DNA of 64,000 bases from Plantago major (GCA_026545765.1 CM048839.1:87186414-87250413), one strand, 5' to 3'; positions 46,484-58,560 are shown, counted from the stretch's first letter. A program made the numbers and translations. Notes: a model not told the origin generated them from the letters alone.

Positions 46484-48120
46484 ATGGATGCAAACTACAA
46501 CAGACCTCCTGTGCTTGATGGGTCCAACTACCATTACTGGCAAATCCGGATGAGGACTTACATCAAGTCCCTTGATGGCCGTGCTTGGAGATCCATTCTG
46601 GAAGGATACACCGCCAATCAAGGACACGATCTTTGGTGGTGACATTGTCCCCAATCCTGAAGAACGCTTCACTGCAGGTGACATACTTCTTAGCTCTTAC
46701 AATGAAAAGGCCTTAAATGCTATTTTTGGTCATGTAGATGCTCATATGTTTAAAATTATTCAAAACTGCACTACTGCAAAACAAGCTTGGGATTTGCTTC
46801 AGAGTCATTGTGAAGGGGATGCTAGTGTCAAACAAACTAAACTTGAAAATCTAGAATGCTTTGGTCTCAATTTGAAAATCTAAGAATGGCGGAGGAAGAA
46901 ACAATTGACTCTTATTTTGAAAAACTTTTAACTCTCTCCAATGAAGTCCAAAGACTGGGAGAAGCTATTTCTAATAGGCAACTTGTTTCCAAAGCTGTTC
47001 GATCTCTTTCCTCAAGATTTAATACCAAAGTCACTATTTTGGAAGACACTCATAACTTGACAACTATGGATTTTCACACCCTGTTGAACAATTTAAATTT
47101 TTTTGAACTAAATGAAAATGAGAGACAAGGTATGAAAACTCATAGTATCTCCCTTCACTCTAAATCTAAAGCTACATCTTCAGAGCCTGATAGTAGTAGT
47201 GATGAGTCTGACAATATGACTGAGGAAGCTTTCAACAATCTTGTGATGAAGTTCAACAAACTTAAATTCAGAAAAAACTCTGGTCAATGATCCTCAAGTG
47301 GAACCAAAAATTTCAAAAAGAAAACCAATACTTTCAAAACTGGTTCTGCTTCCAAGACTAGCTCTGAATCTGATTTTGATCGCACTCCTCTTAGTAAGAT
47401 TAGATGTTTTGAATGCCAAGGGTGGGGTCATTATCAAAATGAATGTGCTAACAATCTCAGAAAAGAGAAAAAGAATCTTCTTGCTTGTCTCAGTGATGTT
47501 TCAGATGAAGAACATGAAGATGAAGAAAAAGAAGATGATTCAACTACCAATGCCAGAGCTCTCCGTTCGTCCACTTACAATGTTGATGACGAATGTTGGG
47601 ACAACATCGGCAACATAACATCAGGAGTAGAAATCTTCTTTGACTATGATGACTTTGAGAACTGTGAAATTTTGGCACTAACCAACCCTGAGAAATCAGG
47701 AATCTCTGATGTTTTGTGTCTACATGGTTCTGTGGATTTTGATACAGATAGTCATTCAGAAGAGGAAGTCAGTGCGGAACAAATGGTGAAGGATCTGCAA
47801 CAGATGTATGAGAAACTCTTCAGTGAATGGAAGACTCTCAGAAAACTCCTCAAGAAAACTTAGAAGAAGAACTACAATCTGAAAGACACCATTGTCAAAC
47901 TGGAAGTTGAACTGACAAAGAAGGACACTGAACTGTTCAAGGTAACCACTGAACTATCTAATGAAAAGAAGGTAATTGCAAAGTGGAACTCCTCTACTTC
48001 TAGACTTAATGATATGCTTGATATGGATAATGATGGGACTACTGGTCTAGGGTACACTGGTAGTTATGATGCTTCTTTTGATAAGAAACTTGGGTGCAAC
48101 ATGAACTGCATCATAACCTG
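46484..48120 (+). other. gag region of copia element B
   Basis: MDANYNRPPVLDGSNYHYW is the usual start of Sirevirus gag, followed by KQAWDLLQSHCEGD, a UBN2-type domain and a CCHC zinc knuckle near 47403-47450 (CFECQGWGHYQNEC). Then an acidic stretch and a coiled-coil part near 47770-47960. Broken fossil. Confidence 0.8.
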
Positions 48121-51100
48121 AAACCCCAGAAGTTGTCAAACCTCTTTCTGAGCTCATAAAAGGTCCTGTGTTTGTCAAAGAAAAAGATTTTTTTGTGTGC
48201 ACTTACTGTCACAAACTTGGTCACAAAAAAACCTTACTGTTTCAAGTACCAAAAGGACTTAAAAAGGGAACATGTTGATTTCTCCAACCTCAGTGACCTC
48301 TCCAAGAATCTCTCCCTTCTTGCCTCTAGCAAACAAAACAGTGATTCCGATGTTAGCTGCGATGTTGTGACAACATCCACTTCAACAGAGACTGAAAGAT
48401 GTAATCCTACGTCTCTGAAGTCTATCCCTGGTTCTCCTAAACAAGGTAAACCTCCAGGACAGATAAGAAAACACAAGAATGTTTCGAACAAGATTTGGGT
48501 AGCTAAAGAAAAACATACTTGCAATGTTGCTTTTTCTGTTGCTACTTCTCCTAACAATGCAGGAAAATGGTACTTCGACAGTGGTTGCTCTAGGCACATG
48601 ACCGGTAACCCGTCAAACTTGTCAAATTTTATCTCTCAAAAGACAGGTACAGTGACATATGGAGGAGGATACCAAAGCAAAATCCTTGGAAAGGGAACAC
48701 TGTGCCTTCAAGGATATCCTAAACTTTCAAATGTTCTTCTTGTTGAAGGTTTAACGGCTAATCTTGCAGTATAAGCCACCTGTGTGATGATGATCTGAAA
48801 GTCAAGTTTGATAAACGATCTTGCAAAGTTTATACTTGTGTGGACAAATTAACTGTAATGACAGGTGTTAGATCTCAGGACAACTGCTATGTGATGGACG
48901 TTCCTCTCAAGTGCAATGTTGCTCAACATGATGATGCAACATTGTGGCACAAGAAATTGGGACATGTCAATTACAGGAATCTGGAGAAGATCATCAAAAA
49001 CAATGTGGTGACAGGTGTGCCGAAGCTTACCAATGCAGGGAAGCATGTGTGTGGTGACTGTCTTCTGGGAAAACAAACCAAGGCAGTACACCAGCCACTC
49101 CAGGTTGAAGGACAAAAAAGAGGTACTTTTAACTGCTTTGAACTCTTGCATATGGATCTCATGGGTCCTGTAGAAGCTAAAAGTTTGGGAGGAGCCTGGT
49201 ATATCTATGTTATAGTTGATGATTTCTCTAGATATACTTGGGTCAATTTTTTGAAAGAAAAATCTGAAACTTTTGAATCCTTCAAAAACTGGCATGCACA
49301 ATGTTGTAATCAGTACTCTACTATGGTCCAAAGAATTCGATCTGACCATGGTAAAGAATTTGAGAATCAATTTTTTGATAAGTACTGTGAAAAGAAAGGG
49401 ATCATGCATGAATACTCAGCTCCCAAGACAACACAACAAAATGGTGTTGCTGAAAGGAAAAACAGGACTCTTCAAGAAATGGCCAAAGTGATGTTGAGCT
49501 CAATGAACCTGTCAAAAAGGTTGTGGGCTGAAGCTGTGAACACTGCTTGTCACATAATCAATCGTGTCTATCTTCGTCCAGGTACTCTGACCACTCCTTA
49601 TGAGATTTTGAAAGGTAGAAAATCCAATCTTAAGTACTTTCATGTCTTTGGATGTGTTTGTTACATACTCAATGATAGGGAACATCTAGGGAAGTTTGAT
49701 GCTAAAAGTGACAAAGGAATCTTTGTAGGGTACTCACAAAATAGTCATGCTTATAGAATATACAATCCTAGATTGCAAACTATACAAGAATCTGTGAATG
49801 TTTCCTTTAATGACTCTGAGCCCTATGCTCAGAAGAAGATCTTTGTAGGTGCTGAACAGGTTATTGACACAACCCCTATATCTTCTACACATGGGAATGC
49901 TCCAGACACTATGACTCCTGCTGCTGATCAAGGTGAAAGAACCCATGATGTCGGCAATGTTGTGCCAACATCCCCCCTGTGCAATGTTGACTCAACATTC
50001 AGTTCAACATCCCAGATTTCCACTCCTATTGATGAAGAACAAGCTGATCCCCACAGTGAGACTGAGGCTGAATCTGATAATGCCACTGGCATTAATGCTA
50101 CACCTACGCACCTTGAATCACGTAAGGGTCCTCCTCCCAGAATTCGCAAAGATCATCCCAGTTCCCAGGTAATTGGAAATCCAGGAGGGAGGAAACTGAG
50201 GGAAAATACGCGCAAAAACTACAAGGAGACACTCAGACTTGCTGAAATCTGTCACTCTGTAAGTTCCTCGTTCTTTGTTTCTTTAAGTGAACCTAAAAAT
50301 GTGAAAGAAGCCCTTACTGATGATTTTTGGATCGAAGCAATGCAAGATGAGCTTCTTCAATTCCAAACAAATGAAGTCTGGACACTTGTTCCCCACCCCC
50401 ATAACATAAATGTCATAGGAACCAAGTGGATTTTCAAAAATAAGAGTGATGAGAAAGGGGTAGTTGTAAAAAACAAAGCCAGATTGGTTGCTCAAGGTTA
50501 CACTCAAGTAGAAGGCATTGATTTTGATGAAACCTTCGCTCCTGTTGCTAGACTAGAATCCATTCACTTGCTCTTAGCCATAGCATGTTGTCTTAAAATA
50601 AAACTCAAACAAATGGATGTTAAAGGAGCTTTCTTGAATGGCTACATTGACAAAGAAGTGTATGTTAAACAACCTGGAGGGTTTGAAGATCCTCTTTACC
50701 CTGACCATGTTTTTAAACTAAGAAAAGCTTTGTATGGCTTGAAACAAGCCCCTCGAGCTTGGTATGCTAGACTGACTCAATTCTAAGTTGGATTAGGGTT
50801 TAAGAGGGGTGAGGGAGATCAAACTCTGTTTATCCTCAGGAAAGGAAAGGACATTTGCATTGCTCAAATCTATGTTGATGATATTGTCTTTGGTGCTACT
50901 AACCCCTCTTTGCTAGAAAAGTTTGTTCAAGCCATGACAGGAACCTTTGAGATGAGTATGATTGGTGAACTCAGTTTCTTCTTAGGGCTCCAGATACAAC
51001 AGAAACAGGATGGCCTCTTTGTCTCTCAAGAGAAATATGCCAAGAATCTTATCACAAAATTTGGTCTGGAAAATGCCAAACCTTGCAGCACTCCCATGGC

Positions 51101-51812
51101 TACTGCTCTGAAACTCAACAAAACTGATGTTGGGGACGATGCTGATCCAACATTGTATAGATCAATGATTGGAAGTCTCATGTATCTCTCAGCCACCAGA
51201 CCTGACATCATGTTCTCTGTTTGTGTATGTGCCAGGTATCAATCCAAACCCAAAACATCTCATTTAACTGCTGTCAAAAGAATCATTCGATATATATCAG
51301 GAAATGTTAATCTTGGATTATGGTATGCATGTGATTCAAACACTAATCTGTTGGGATTTAGTGATTCTGATTGGGCTGGTGACTTAGATGATCGAAAATC
51401 AACTAGTGGAGGTTGTTTTTATCTTGGACCAAATCTTGTGTCATGGTATAGTAAGAAACAAAATTGTGTGTCTCTCTCAACTGCTGAATCTGAATATGTA
51501 GCTGCTGGGAGTTGTGTGTCTCAACTAATTTGGCTGAACAATATGCTGCATGAATAGGGGTTCCAAAGTGACACTCTTTTGATGTTTTGTGATAACTTAA
51601 GTGCCATTCACATTTCCAAGAATCCAGTTCAACACTCACGCACAAAGCATATAGACATTCGACACCATTTTCTTAGAGACTTGGTCACCAAACAGATTAT
51701 TGACATACAACACATTGATACCACAAATCAGTTAGCTGACATTTTCACAAAGCCTCTTGATAAGGAGAGATTCTTCAGTTTGAGAAGGTCTCTTGGTCTA
51801 TGCATTATTTGA
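48121..51812 (+). other. pol region of copia element B
   Basis: Protease near 48560-48620 (WYFDSGCSRHMTG), GAG-pre-integrase (LWHKKLGHVNYRNL), integrase core from about 49140 (LLHMDLMGPVEA; VIVDDFSRYTWVNFLK; QQNGVAERKNRTLQ), reverse transcriptase from about 50320 ([52 protein letters not shown]) and RNase H to 51812 ([43 protein letters not shown]). The sequence is well preserved for most of its length but broken. Confidence 0.9.
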
Positions 51813-53257
51813 TGTGATTTGTTGCAAGCAATGTTGACATAACATCACGGTTAACATTGACTTCTGTGTCTATCTAGTGATGTCCTTTTGCTGTTTAGTT
51901 TTTTTTTAATTCTTTTTTCATTGTGTTTCTGTGCTCCTGTGCTTCGCATCTATGGTCATGCTTCGCTTTATAGCTTACAGGGGTGATGCTTAGGGTTTGA
52001 AAGGCTATTTGAAACCAAGGTTGAAAGGGATCGAGTCTCCTGTGTGTTTGCTTTTTGTAAAACCCACTTTTGCTGCTTTTTGGCTATTTTTCTCTCGTAC
52101 CTTGACTCGCACTTGTTGTTGCCTCCTGTCCTTTATGCTTAATAAATCTAATGAATTATGATAAAAAGGGCTCGAAGTGTTTCCGTCGAGGATCGTGTTG
52201 GGCAGGTTTCAAATACTATCCATATATCGACGTGGCCAATGTGTCATATGTCGTGAGGGTTGATGACCTGTACTGGAAACCGACACGCACAAAAGTGCCG
52301 ATTCTCGTAATGTTGTTGGTTCACTTTATGAGTACCAAATTACCCAATGTGGTCAAATGAGTGATTTTATGCCATGAGACGTGTGTCTGCCTAACTCCGT
52401 ATAGGCTTCGGCTTTGCAGCGGATTCATACGTGTTCCAATTATTTGACATGGTTCACGGTCTCATGGTCACCCCCACTCAAACTTATGCTAATTGTTCAA
52501 TTTGATTTTTGAGGCATAGTTGAGTGTGTTTCTTTGGTATTCCCTTCTCTTTCTGTCTTCGCCTGCAGCATCAGTGGTGTTAATCGAATCTGCACATCTT
52601 GAGACTTGGTTTCCTGGCTGACTTACATTAAGAGTGGTCTGATTTTCCGATGTTGTCATCAATGTTGAGCCAACATTCAGGACAACATTGACTGTGCTTG
52701 AAAGACTTCTTGCTCTTTTGTTGTGTTTTTTGTGTGCTCTCTATTCTTTTAAATGTGTTTTTGGGTTGGGTTTGAGGGGGAGTACTTGTCTACATCCGTT
52801 TTGTTTGGGAATCTGTTAAGTGTCTTACTCATACTTGATCTTGATTTGTTTCCTAAACCGAAAATGTACCTCCCTAAGTTGAGTATTGAGAATCTTCTTC
52901 ATAATTGACCTAATTGATACGGTTTTCATTTGCTTTCCTTAATCTCATATTAACAGTTGTGTACAGATCTTGGTTTGTGCTTTGATATATATGTTTATGA
53001 TCTATGAAGCAAACCAAACCAAAACCACAATCCTTTAACCATATTACTCCCTCTCATTAGCCCACTTCTCCACCACTCAGTAAAACTGCCGCCCACCTAA
53101 ACCACAATCATTACCAAAAAAAGTAATTTTTTTTACTACTCCCAAGCCGCGGTTAAAACAAAAACTTCTCACCTTCCACACACTATTCACCTGTCACTCT
53201 CAAACAAATTCCTCTCCCGCTCATCCTCCTTCATCCCTGCACTCACTAATCTGAACT
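51813..53257. other. Spacer between pol and third ORF of copia element B
   Basis: About 1.45 kb, T-rich and non-coding. Contains a polypurine-tract-like GAGGGGGAG at 52774-52782 and palindromic AATGTTGAGCCAACATT at 52661-52677. It may hold the splice acceptor or promoter for the third ORF; not determined. Confidence 0.55.
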
Positions 53258-55270
53258 ATGTCTTCTCCAACAAAACCCGTCTTGCCCGGTTTTTCGCTGC
53301 AAACACCTGAGGAGGAGCAAGCATACCCTCTCCCCATCCGTGCAGAACCGGCCAATTTCGAGATTCCTATCTATGAGCTAAGTGAGGGATCGGAAGAGGG
53401 TGTTGAAAAATCCTCATCTCCAGTATCAAAACCACCATCTCCATCTCCAACATCACCTACTCAACCTGAAAAACCTCAAACCGAGTCTTCACCATCAAAC
53501 CCTTCTCAATTTGCTGCAGGAACCCTTGTTAATTTGGGAAATGCGCCGATCGACCTGCCAAAGGACCTGAGGGATGATGATGAAAGCCCAATGGGGGTAG
53601 AGAAAGATACTTCCATGGAGGATGCTGGGAAAGATGTTGAACATACTGAAGTTCAACATGCAGATCTGGGAGAAAACCCCCAAAACCCTTCATCTGTTGA
53701 GAAGGATGATGTGCAACAAGCTGACAAAACAGGGGAAAAGGCTACTGATGGCCTGAATGGTGACGAGAATCAGACCAGCATGCACTCTGAACATGTTGAG
53801 AAGTCTGCAAAAGAGCCTATTACTAAACCAGTTGTTGTGGAAGATTGGAAGTCAGATGACTCGGAGAAAACACAAAGCGACCCTATGAATGTAGATGAGG
53901 ATGTTGTTTCAACATCGGCTGCTCATAATAATGACAATGAAGTGAATGATGAAAGCTCTGATGATCTGAAGGATTATGAGCCAGAAACGGAAGATGACTC
54001 TAAGGATGAGTCAATGATTGATGAAGAAGATCTGAGCAATGCCGATGAAAGCTCAGATGACTCTGAAGACTATGAGGCTGAAGCAGAGGAAGAGTCTGAA
54101 GATGAATCACTAGATGATGAGGATGTCATTCTTGGAGAAGATCAGATTGAAGATCCTGAGGTAAATGATCTATCCTCTGAACCTGTTTTTGTAGATGGTT
54201 CTGATTGGGATGAAGATGCAGTCTCTCATTTATTCTATGCTAACAAGAACTTAGAAAAATATGAGAAAATCAAAAATAATGCAATGGATGTTGAGAAGGT
54301 AATCAAAGAGGAATCATTTGAAGAGTATAACTTAGTTTCTTACCTGAAGAAAAGGAACCTCTATCATGTTGTTACCCAATATGCAGCCTTTGTTCCTGAA
54401 ATCATCAAAGAATTCTATGCACATTTATCTGAGAATTTTGGTATTGAAGGGCATGGTAAACATCACTGTGTGTATCTTAGGGGTGATGCATTTTTCTTGA
54501 ATTCTAAGGATATCAATACTGTGCTGCATAGAAATAGGGATGAGGTTGAGACCCCTGTGGAGGTGACTATGGATGAGATTACTAGGGAGCTAACTGCAGG
54601 AAAACTACAATCTTGGCCTAGTGGAACTTTGGACTTGAAATATTGTTGTTCTCTAGTCTCTGTTCTTGCCAGGATCTGCTTGTACAAATGGCTGCCATCT
54701 TCCAACAACAACAAGCTCAGTCAAGCGGCAGCCATGTTGCTCTACAGAATCAAAATGGGCTACAATGTCAATCTGGGAGAAAAGATTCTTAAACAACTAG
54801 AGAATTCCAAGAATAGAGGGATCAAAGGCCATTTGATTCTCCCATCCACCATCTTTGCAGTCCTTCAGTTGCAGGGTATTGAGGTCAAAGCTGATGATGT
54901 CTATCATTCCAACTTCAAATCCATCACAGTCACCAAGCAATTGCTGGAAACACATGACATGATCTGTGATCTTCCATGGAAGGATCCTGAAGTTCCTGTG
55001 AACATGGATGAGGAGGAGAATATTCCTCTTCCTACAGGCAATGATGATGCACCAGAAAGTTCTGTGGCTGCTGCTCAACGCTCCAATGTTGGCCTACATG
55101 TTGGTTCAACATTGATCCCTAGCATTGAAACTCTTTCTGCAGGTATCCTAACTAATCAGGACAAGCTGATTCTGGAGCAAATCAAAGGACTTGATGAGCA
55201 GATCTCTAACAATCTGAAGTTCAGAAGCACTCTAGTATTTTTTCTTTCCTCACAAAAAGGGGGAGAATAG
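53258..55270 (+). other. Third ORF of copia element B
   Basis: Open for 670 codons from MSSPTKPVLPGFSLQ. Residues about 1-330 are strongly acidic and low-complexity (Pro/Ser, then Glu/Asp repeats such as ESSDDSEDYEAEAEEESED). Residues about 330-560 are globular and resemble the 'putative plant transposon protein' domain: VPEIIKEFYAHL, CVYLRGDAFFLNSKDIN, AAMLLYRIKMGYNVNLGEKI and GHLILPSTIFAVLQLQG. No signal peptide or membrane segment was seen. Position matches the envelope-like slot of Sireviruses. This part looks whole. Confidence 0.7.
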
Positions 55271-55371
55271 ATACTTGGATTTTTTAAATTTGTCTTACTA
55301 CTGAACAATTTCTACTCATTTTGGGTCTGTAATATGTTAAATACTCTAGAACTTATCTTAGTTGTCTGATT

Positions 55372-55491
55372 AAGGGGGAGATTAACTTAGCTATCTGATT
55401 AAGGGGGAGATTAGCTCTTAAGTTGTTCTTAGTTATGTTTCTACTAATCCCTTGTTTTGTTTTGTGATGAAAGACTAAGATTAAGGGGGAG
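55372..55491 (+). other. Repeated polypurine tracts of copia element B
   Basis: AAGGGGGAG occurs at 55372-55380, 55401-55409 and 55483-55491; the last abuts the 3' LTR. Multiple polypurine tracts are a known Sirevirus feature. Confidence 0.88.
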
Positions 55492-55493
55492 AT

Positions 55494-56359
55494 TGAAAGT
55501 GCAGTACGCACTTGTATTTTGATAATCTTGTCTTTCAATAATCAGTTCCAAGTTTGTGTTTGTTGTTGTTGTTTGTGAAGCTCCAGGACTACCAATGTTG
55601 TATAACATTATGACATGATAGAATTCAATGCTGGCATAACATTGAAGATATAACATTGCAGTCGACATCAAGAACAAAGCACATTGGACAGGAAACTTGG
55701 ACTGGAAGTATTTACAAATCGAACAAGAGATGATTTAAGGAAAAAGAACAACTTGTGGTGAAAGCAAGAAGGAATATATTTTATGAAGAATTAAAATATG
55801 GAAAATTCCTTCTATGCGTATATTGAAGAAAACAAGAAAAAGGAAATTGCCTTTGACGAGATTCTATTGCCCCTCTTGAGTTCCTATTGCCTTTCGACTT
55901 GGATGGAAGTGGTCGATATATCAAGTATATATACAAGGACTCAGTCGAGCAATCTTTAAGCCTTTTCGTTGATCAATCAAGATTTTTTAAAGAGTTTAGG
56001 CTTCTTGTTTTCTGCTAGCTTTAGAGTTTGTCTAAGAGTATTCATTGTTGGAATAACTCTTTCAAACATCGACCTAGAATAACTTTTACTGTTAGTTCTT
56101 CTAGGGCTAGTTTTGGTTGTTTAATCAATCATCTGTGAATGTATTAAACCTAGTTGATTAGATCTACTTTTCCTGTCAGTAGATATTTTGCCTAAAGGCG
56201 TGGCCAACGTATTTATATTGTTGGTTTGGTAATAGAAGTTTCATTCATTCATCCGTTGCCTATTGTTTATTGTGTTGAAGACATTGTTGAACAACATTGT
56301 TGTCAACATTGTCTATTGATCTTGTTCTAAGTACCAATCCGGGATCCTACGTTCTAACA
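55494..56359 (+). repeat. 3' LTR of copia element B
   Basis: 866 bp, TGAAAGTGC...TTCTAACA, aligned without gaps to 45563-46428 with about 19 differences counted by eye. Confidence 0.92.
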
Positions 56360-56533
56360 CCTATCAATATCGTCAATAAACGGTGTACAATGGGTGAATC
56401 AAGACCTCTTCTTCCGTTCATGCACTACCTGAAAGGGGATGCGTTAGGCGCAGAGAACAGATAAATAGTGAATTAAAAATACAGAAAGTAAAAATATTAT
56501 CACAAGAATTCGTAAACTTAACAAAGGAGTTAA

Positions 56534-56552
56534 GTCCTCGGCAACGGCGCCA
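56534..56552 (-). other. Primer-binding site of the Athila-like element
   Basis: TGGCGCCGTTGCCGAGGAC on the minus strand, a few bases from the 5' LTR. It matches the tRNA-Asp-type primer site (TGGCGCCGTTGCCGGGGA) of Athila/Tat elements. Confidence 0.88.
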
Positions 56553-56558
56553 AAAACT

Positions 56559-57950
56559 TGATGTGTCAAATCAAAGTTCTAAATTTATTTGAAGCCAAGA
56601 GTTAATCCTCAACACTACGAAAACCTGTAGTGTAGTGGAGTTAACCCCGAGGTCGGTCTCGAAAGACTTAACTAGGCTGAGTCTTGTTTACGAATAAAAG
56701 TAACAATATGAAAAGCAGTAAATGTTTGTTTGCTTCGGCAGCAAGATGATATACTAAAGTAAATGACTACTTGCAATGTTAGAAACCGGTTTGACAGTAA
56801 CGAGATTAAAATATGCATGGGGAAAATAATGGAGTGGTAACGTCAACAAGCTAGCTCGCAGGATATATGTGATTCACAGGATTGACTACGCAAGTTGTCA
56901 CAGACTTGAGTTAAAAAATAAATAGCACTAGTGAAGGCGTCAGTTTCACTAGACTACAATTAATTTGACCGACCTACTATCACCGTTTGCAACTAACTGT
57001 TAAATCAAGCAAGAAGAAAGACATTTTGGCGTATTGATTAAATAATTAATCCAACAGTGATTTGTCTAGAGGATTATCAACCGTGATAACATGAATAGTA
57101 ATTAATCTAAAAAACACAAGTAGTCGAATCCCGATGTACTTCGAATCACATAAACCCTATCTAGCATGCATTGAATCAGTCACCACCCCATAATAGGGGT
57201 GTTTAGCTACTCATGACAAGCGAAAGCACAATCATACTAGCAATAAACATAATCTCAAGCACAAAACAAAGATTCGAGAGGATTGATACAATTTTACCCT
57301 TCGTTGTCACAAACCCTAGGAAGAAATTGAAGAACGAAAACGAATCGATGCCAAGGCTGTGTAGATAATCTCCCAATCAATGTTAATCTTCGAATTACAA
57401 GGGAAAACGGTTCAATTACCTCAAAATCTGGTAATTGCCTTCAAAACTAGGTCTAGCTCTAGAGCAAGGTATTGTTCTTCACAATAGAATGAATATGAAA
57501 AGTAATTCTGTCTTGTTCTAAGTAATAGAAAGGGGAAAAACTAGGTCTGGGCGAATTAGGAGACAAATCGCAAAAAAGACTGCAAAAAGAAAACTGGTGT
57601 TGCCAGTTTCCAAACTGGCGATGCCAGTTTCGTTACAGAAAACCACTGGCGTCGCCAGTTCTCCTGGAAATTACTGTTTTGCCCTTCGACGCCTTTTAAC
57701 TCCAATTCTTGATATGGCCTTCCTACTCCACTTCTAGCATCCATACGAGGCATTAGAACTCCAAATCATGTAGATGCATATAAAATACACCATCTTGCCT
57801 TCAATGAGCGCGATTTAGCCAAATATCTACAAAACACACAAAGAACAAAACAATTAAAAATATTTTAGGAAAACTAAATAAAACTATACTCAAGGATGAC
57901 AAAAAGACGGTAAAAAAGACCAAATGAGATGGTACAAAATCGACTCATCA
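56559..57950 (-). repeat. 5' LTR of the Athila-like element
   Basis: 1392 bp, paired with 35745-37159. Palindromic units CTGGCGTCGCCAG and CTGGCGATGCCAG occur near 57593-57660, one more than in the other LTR. Confidence 0.9.
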
Positions 57951-57955
57951 ATGGT

Positions 57956-58239
57956 CTTAAGTATGTCTTCAGTATGCCATCGTCTAAGGTTGCTTCATGC
58001 ATCTTTAGGATGGAACTACAAAAACAAAGAATTTATTAGTATATAATCTCAACATAAAAATAATAAAATGCGTCAATGTAGTATATGTAATTGAGAGATG
58101 GAGGGATGAGGTAATAAGAAATCTCTATTCTCATGATCATTATCATCATGGCCAATCAGAACTCTCCTCTTCTAGCTTTTCCTTCGGATCATAGTTTACA
58201 TTCTCTATCAGTTGGTTGAGCACTATCGTGCTGATAACA
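57956..58239 (-). other. Leader of an old minus-strand copia element with primer-like site
   Basis: On the minus strand the LTR at 58240 is followed by TGTTATCAGCACGATAGTGC, reminiscent of the TTATCAGCACG leader of some plant copia elements. The rest is AT-rich. The other side of the target cut is 35744 and below, so this leader is probably continuous with the hairpin region. Confidence 0.4.
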
Positions 58240-58560
58240 TGTTAGAAATTATAGAACTAATGTGATAGGAAAGAAGAGAAGAACAATAAGAAAGGAGAGA
58301 GTAGAGTAGAAGAATATATCATTCATCTTATCCGATGATACAAGTGTATTCAACATACATCATGAGCCACTATTTATAGGCTACAAGTAGGAGCAGATTT
58401 AATCTCATCATAAAGTATAATAGTAGTGGGGTGATTGGAGTTACAAGAGTTACAATAGGATGTAAATGGTGTCCTTTAACCCATAATCAATAAGGGATAG
58501 TAGTGGGGAGATTGAAGTTACAAGAGTCGTAAAAAAGTGGAGGAGGTGAATGGACATACA
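58240..58560 (-). repeat. Small copia-type LTR, minus orientation (fossil)
   Basis: 321 bp from TGTTAGAAATTATAG to GGACATACA. On the minus strand a CTATAAATAGTGG box near 58375 would be the promoter. No partner with the same sequence was found; the small LTR at 32113-32447 has a similar layout but not the same sequence. Confidence 0.5.

Larger units (their letters stand above)
45563..56359 (+). mobile_element. Sirevirus-like Ty1/copia LTR element B (fossil)
   Basis: LTRs of 866 bp each (45563-46428 and 55494-56359) with target duplication CCTAT at 45558-45562 and 56360-56364. Parts: primer site TGGCATCAGAGC, gag with zinc knuckle, protease, integrase, reverse transcriptase/RNase H, a long 3' spacer, a third ORF of 670 codons and repeated polypurine tracts. 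The copia order, third ORF and multiple polypurine tracts point to the Sirevirus lineage. About 19 mismatches between the LTRs by eye (about 2%) make it the youngest LTR element here, on the order of one million years. It is broken, with roughly four to six breaks in gag-pol. Confidence 0.93.
35745..57950 (-). mobile_element. Athila-like Ty3/gypsy LTR element (fossil)
   Basis: Two LTRs of about 1.4 kb (TGATGTGTC...ACTCATCA on the plus strand) with target duplication ATGGT at 35740-35744 and 57951-57955. On the minus strand: 5' LTR (56559-57950), primer site matching tRNA-Asp as in Athila/Tat elements, gag and aspartic protease, an ORF in the envelope position, polypurine tract, 3' LTR (35745-37159). 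I did not recognise a reverse transcriptase or integrase part. Insertions within it: a short CACTA, an LTR of a related gypsy element, and copia element B. LTR divergence by eye is about 4%, so it is older than copia element B inside it. It is broken. About 9-10 kb is its own. Confidence 0.9.

Noticed and set aside
53258-55270. Host gene encoding an acidic nuclear protein
   Set aside because: It lies wholly within the LTRs of copia element B, between pol and the polypurine tracts, where Sireviruses carry an extra ORF.
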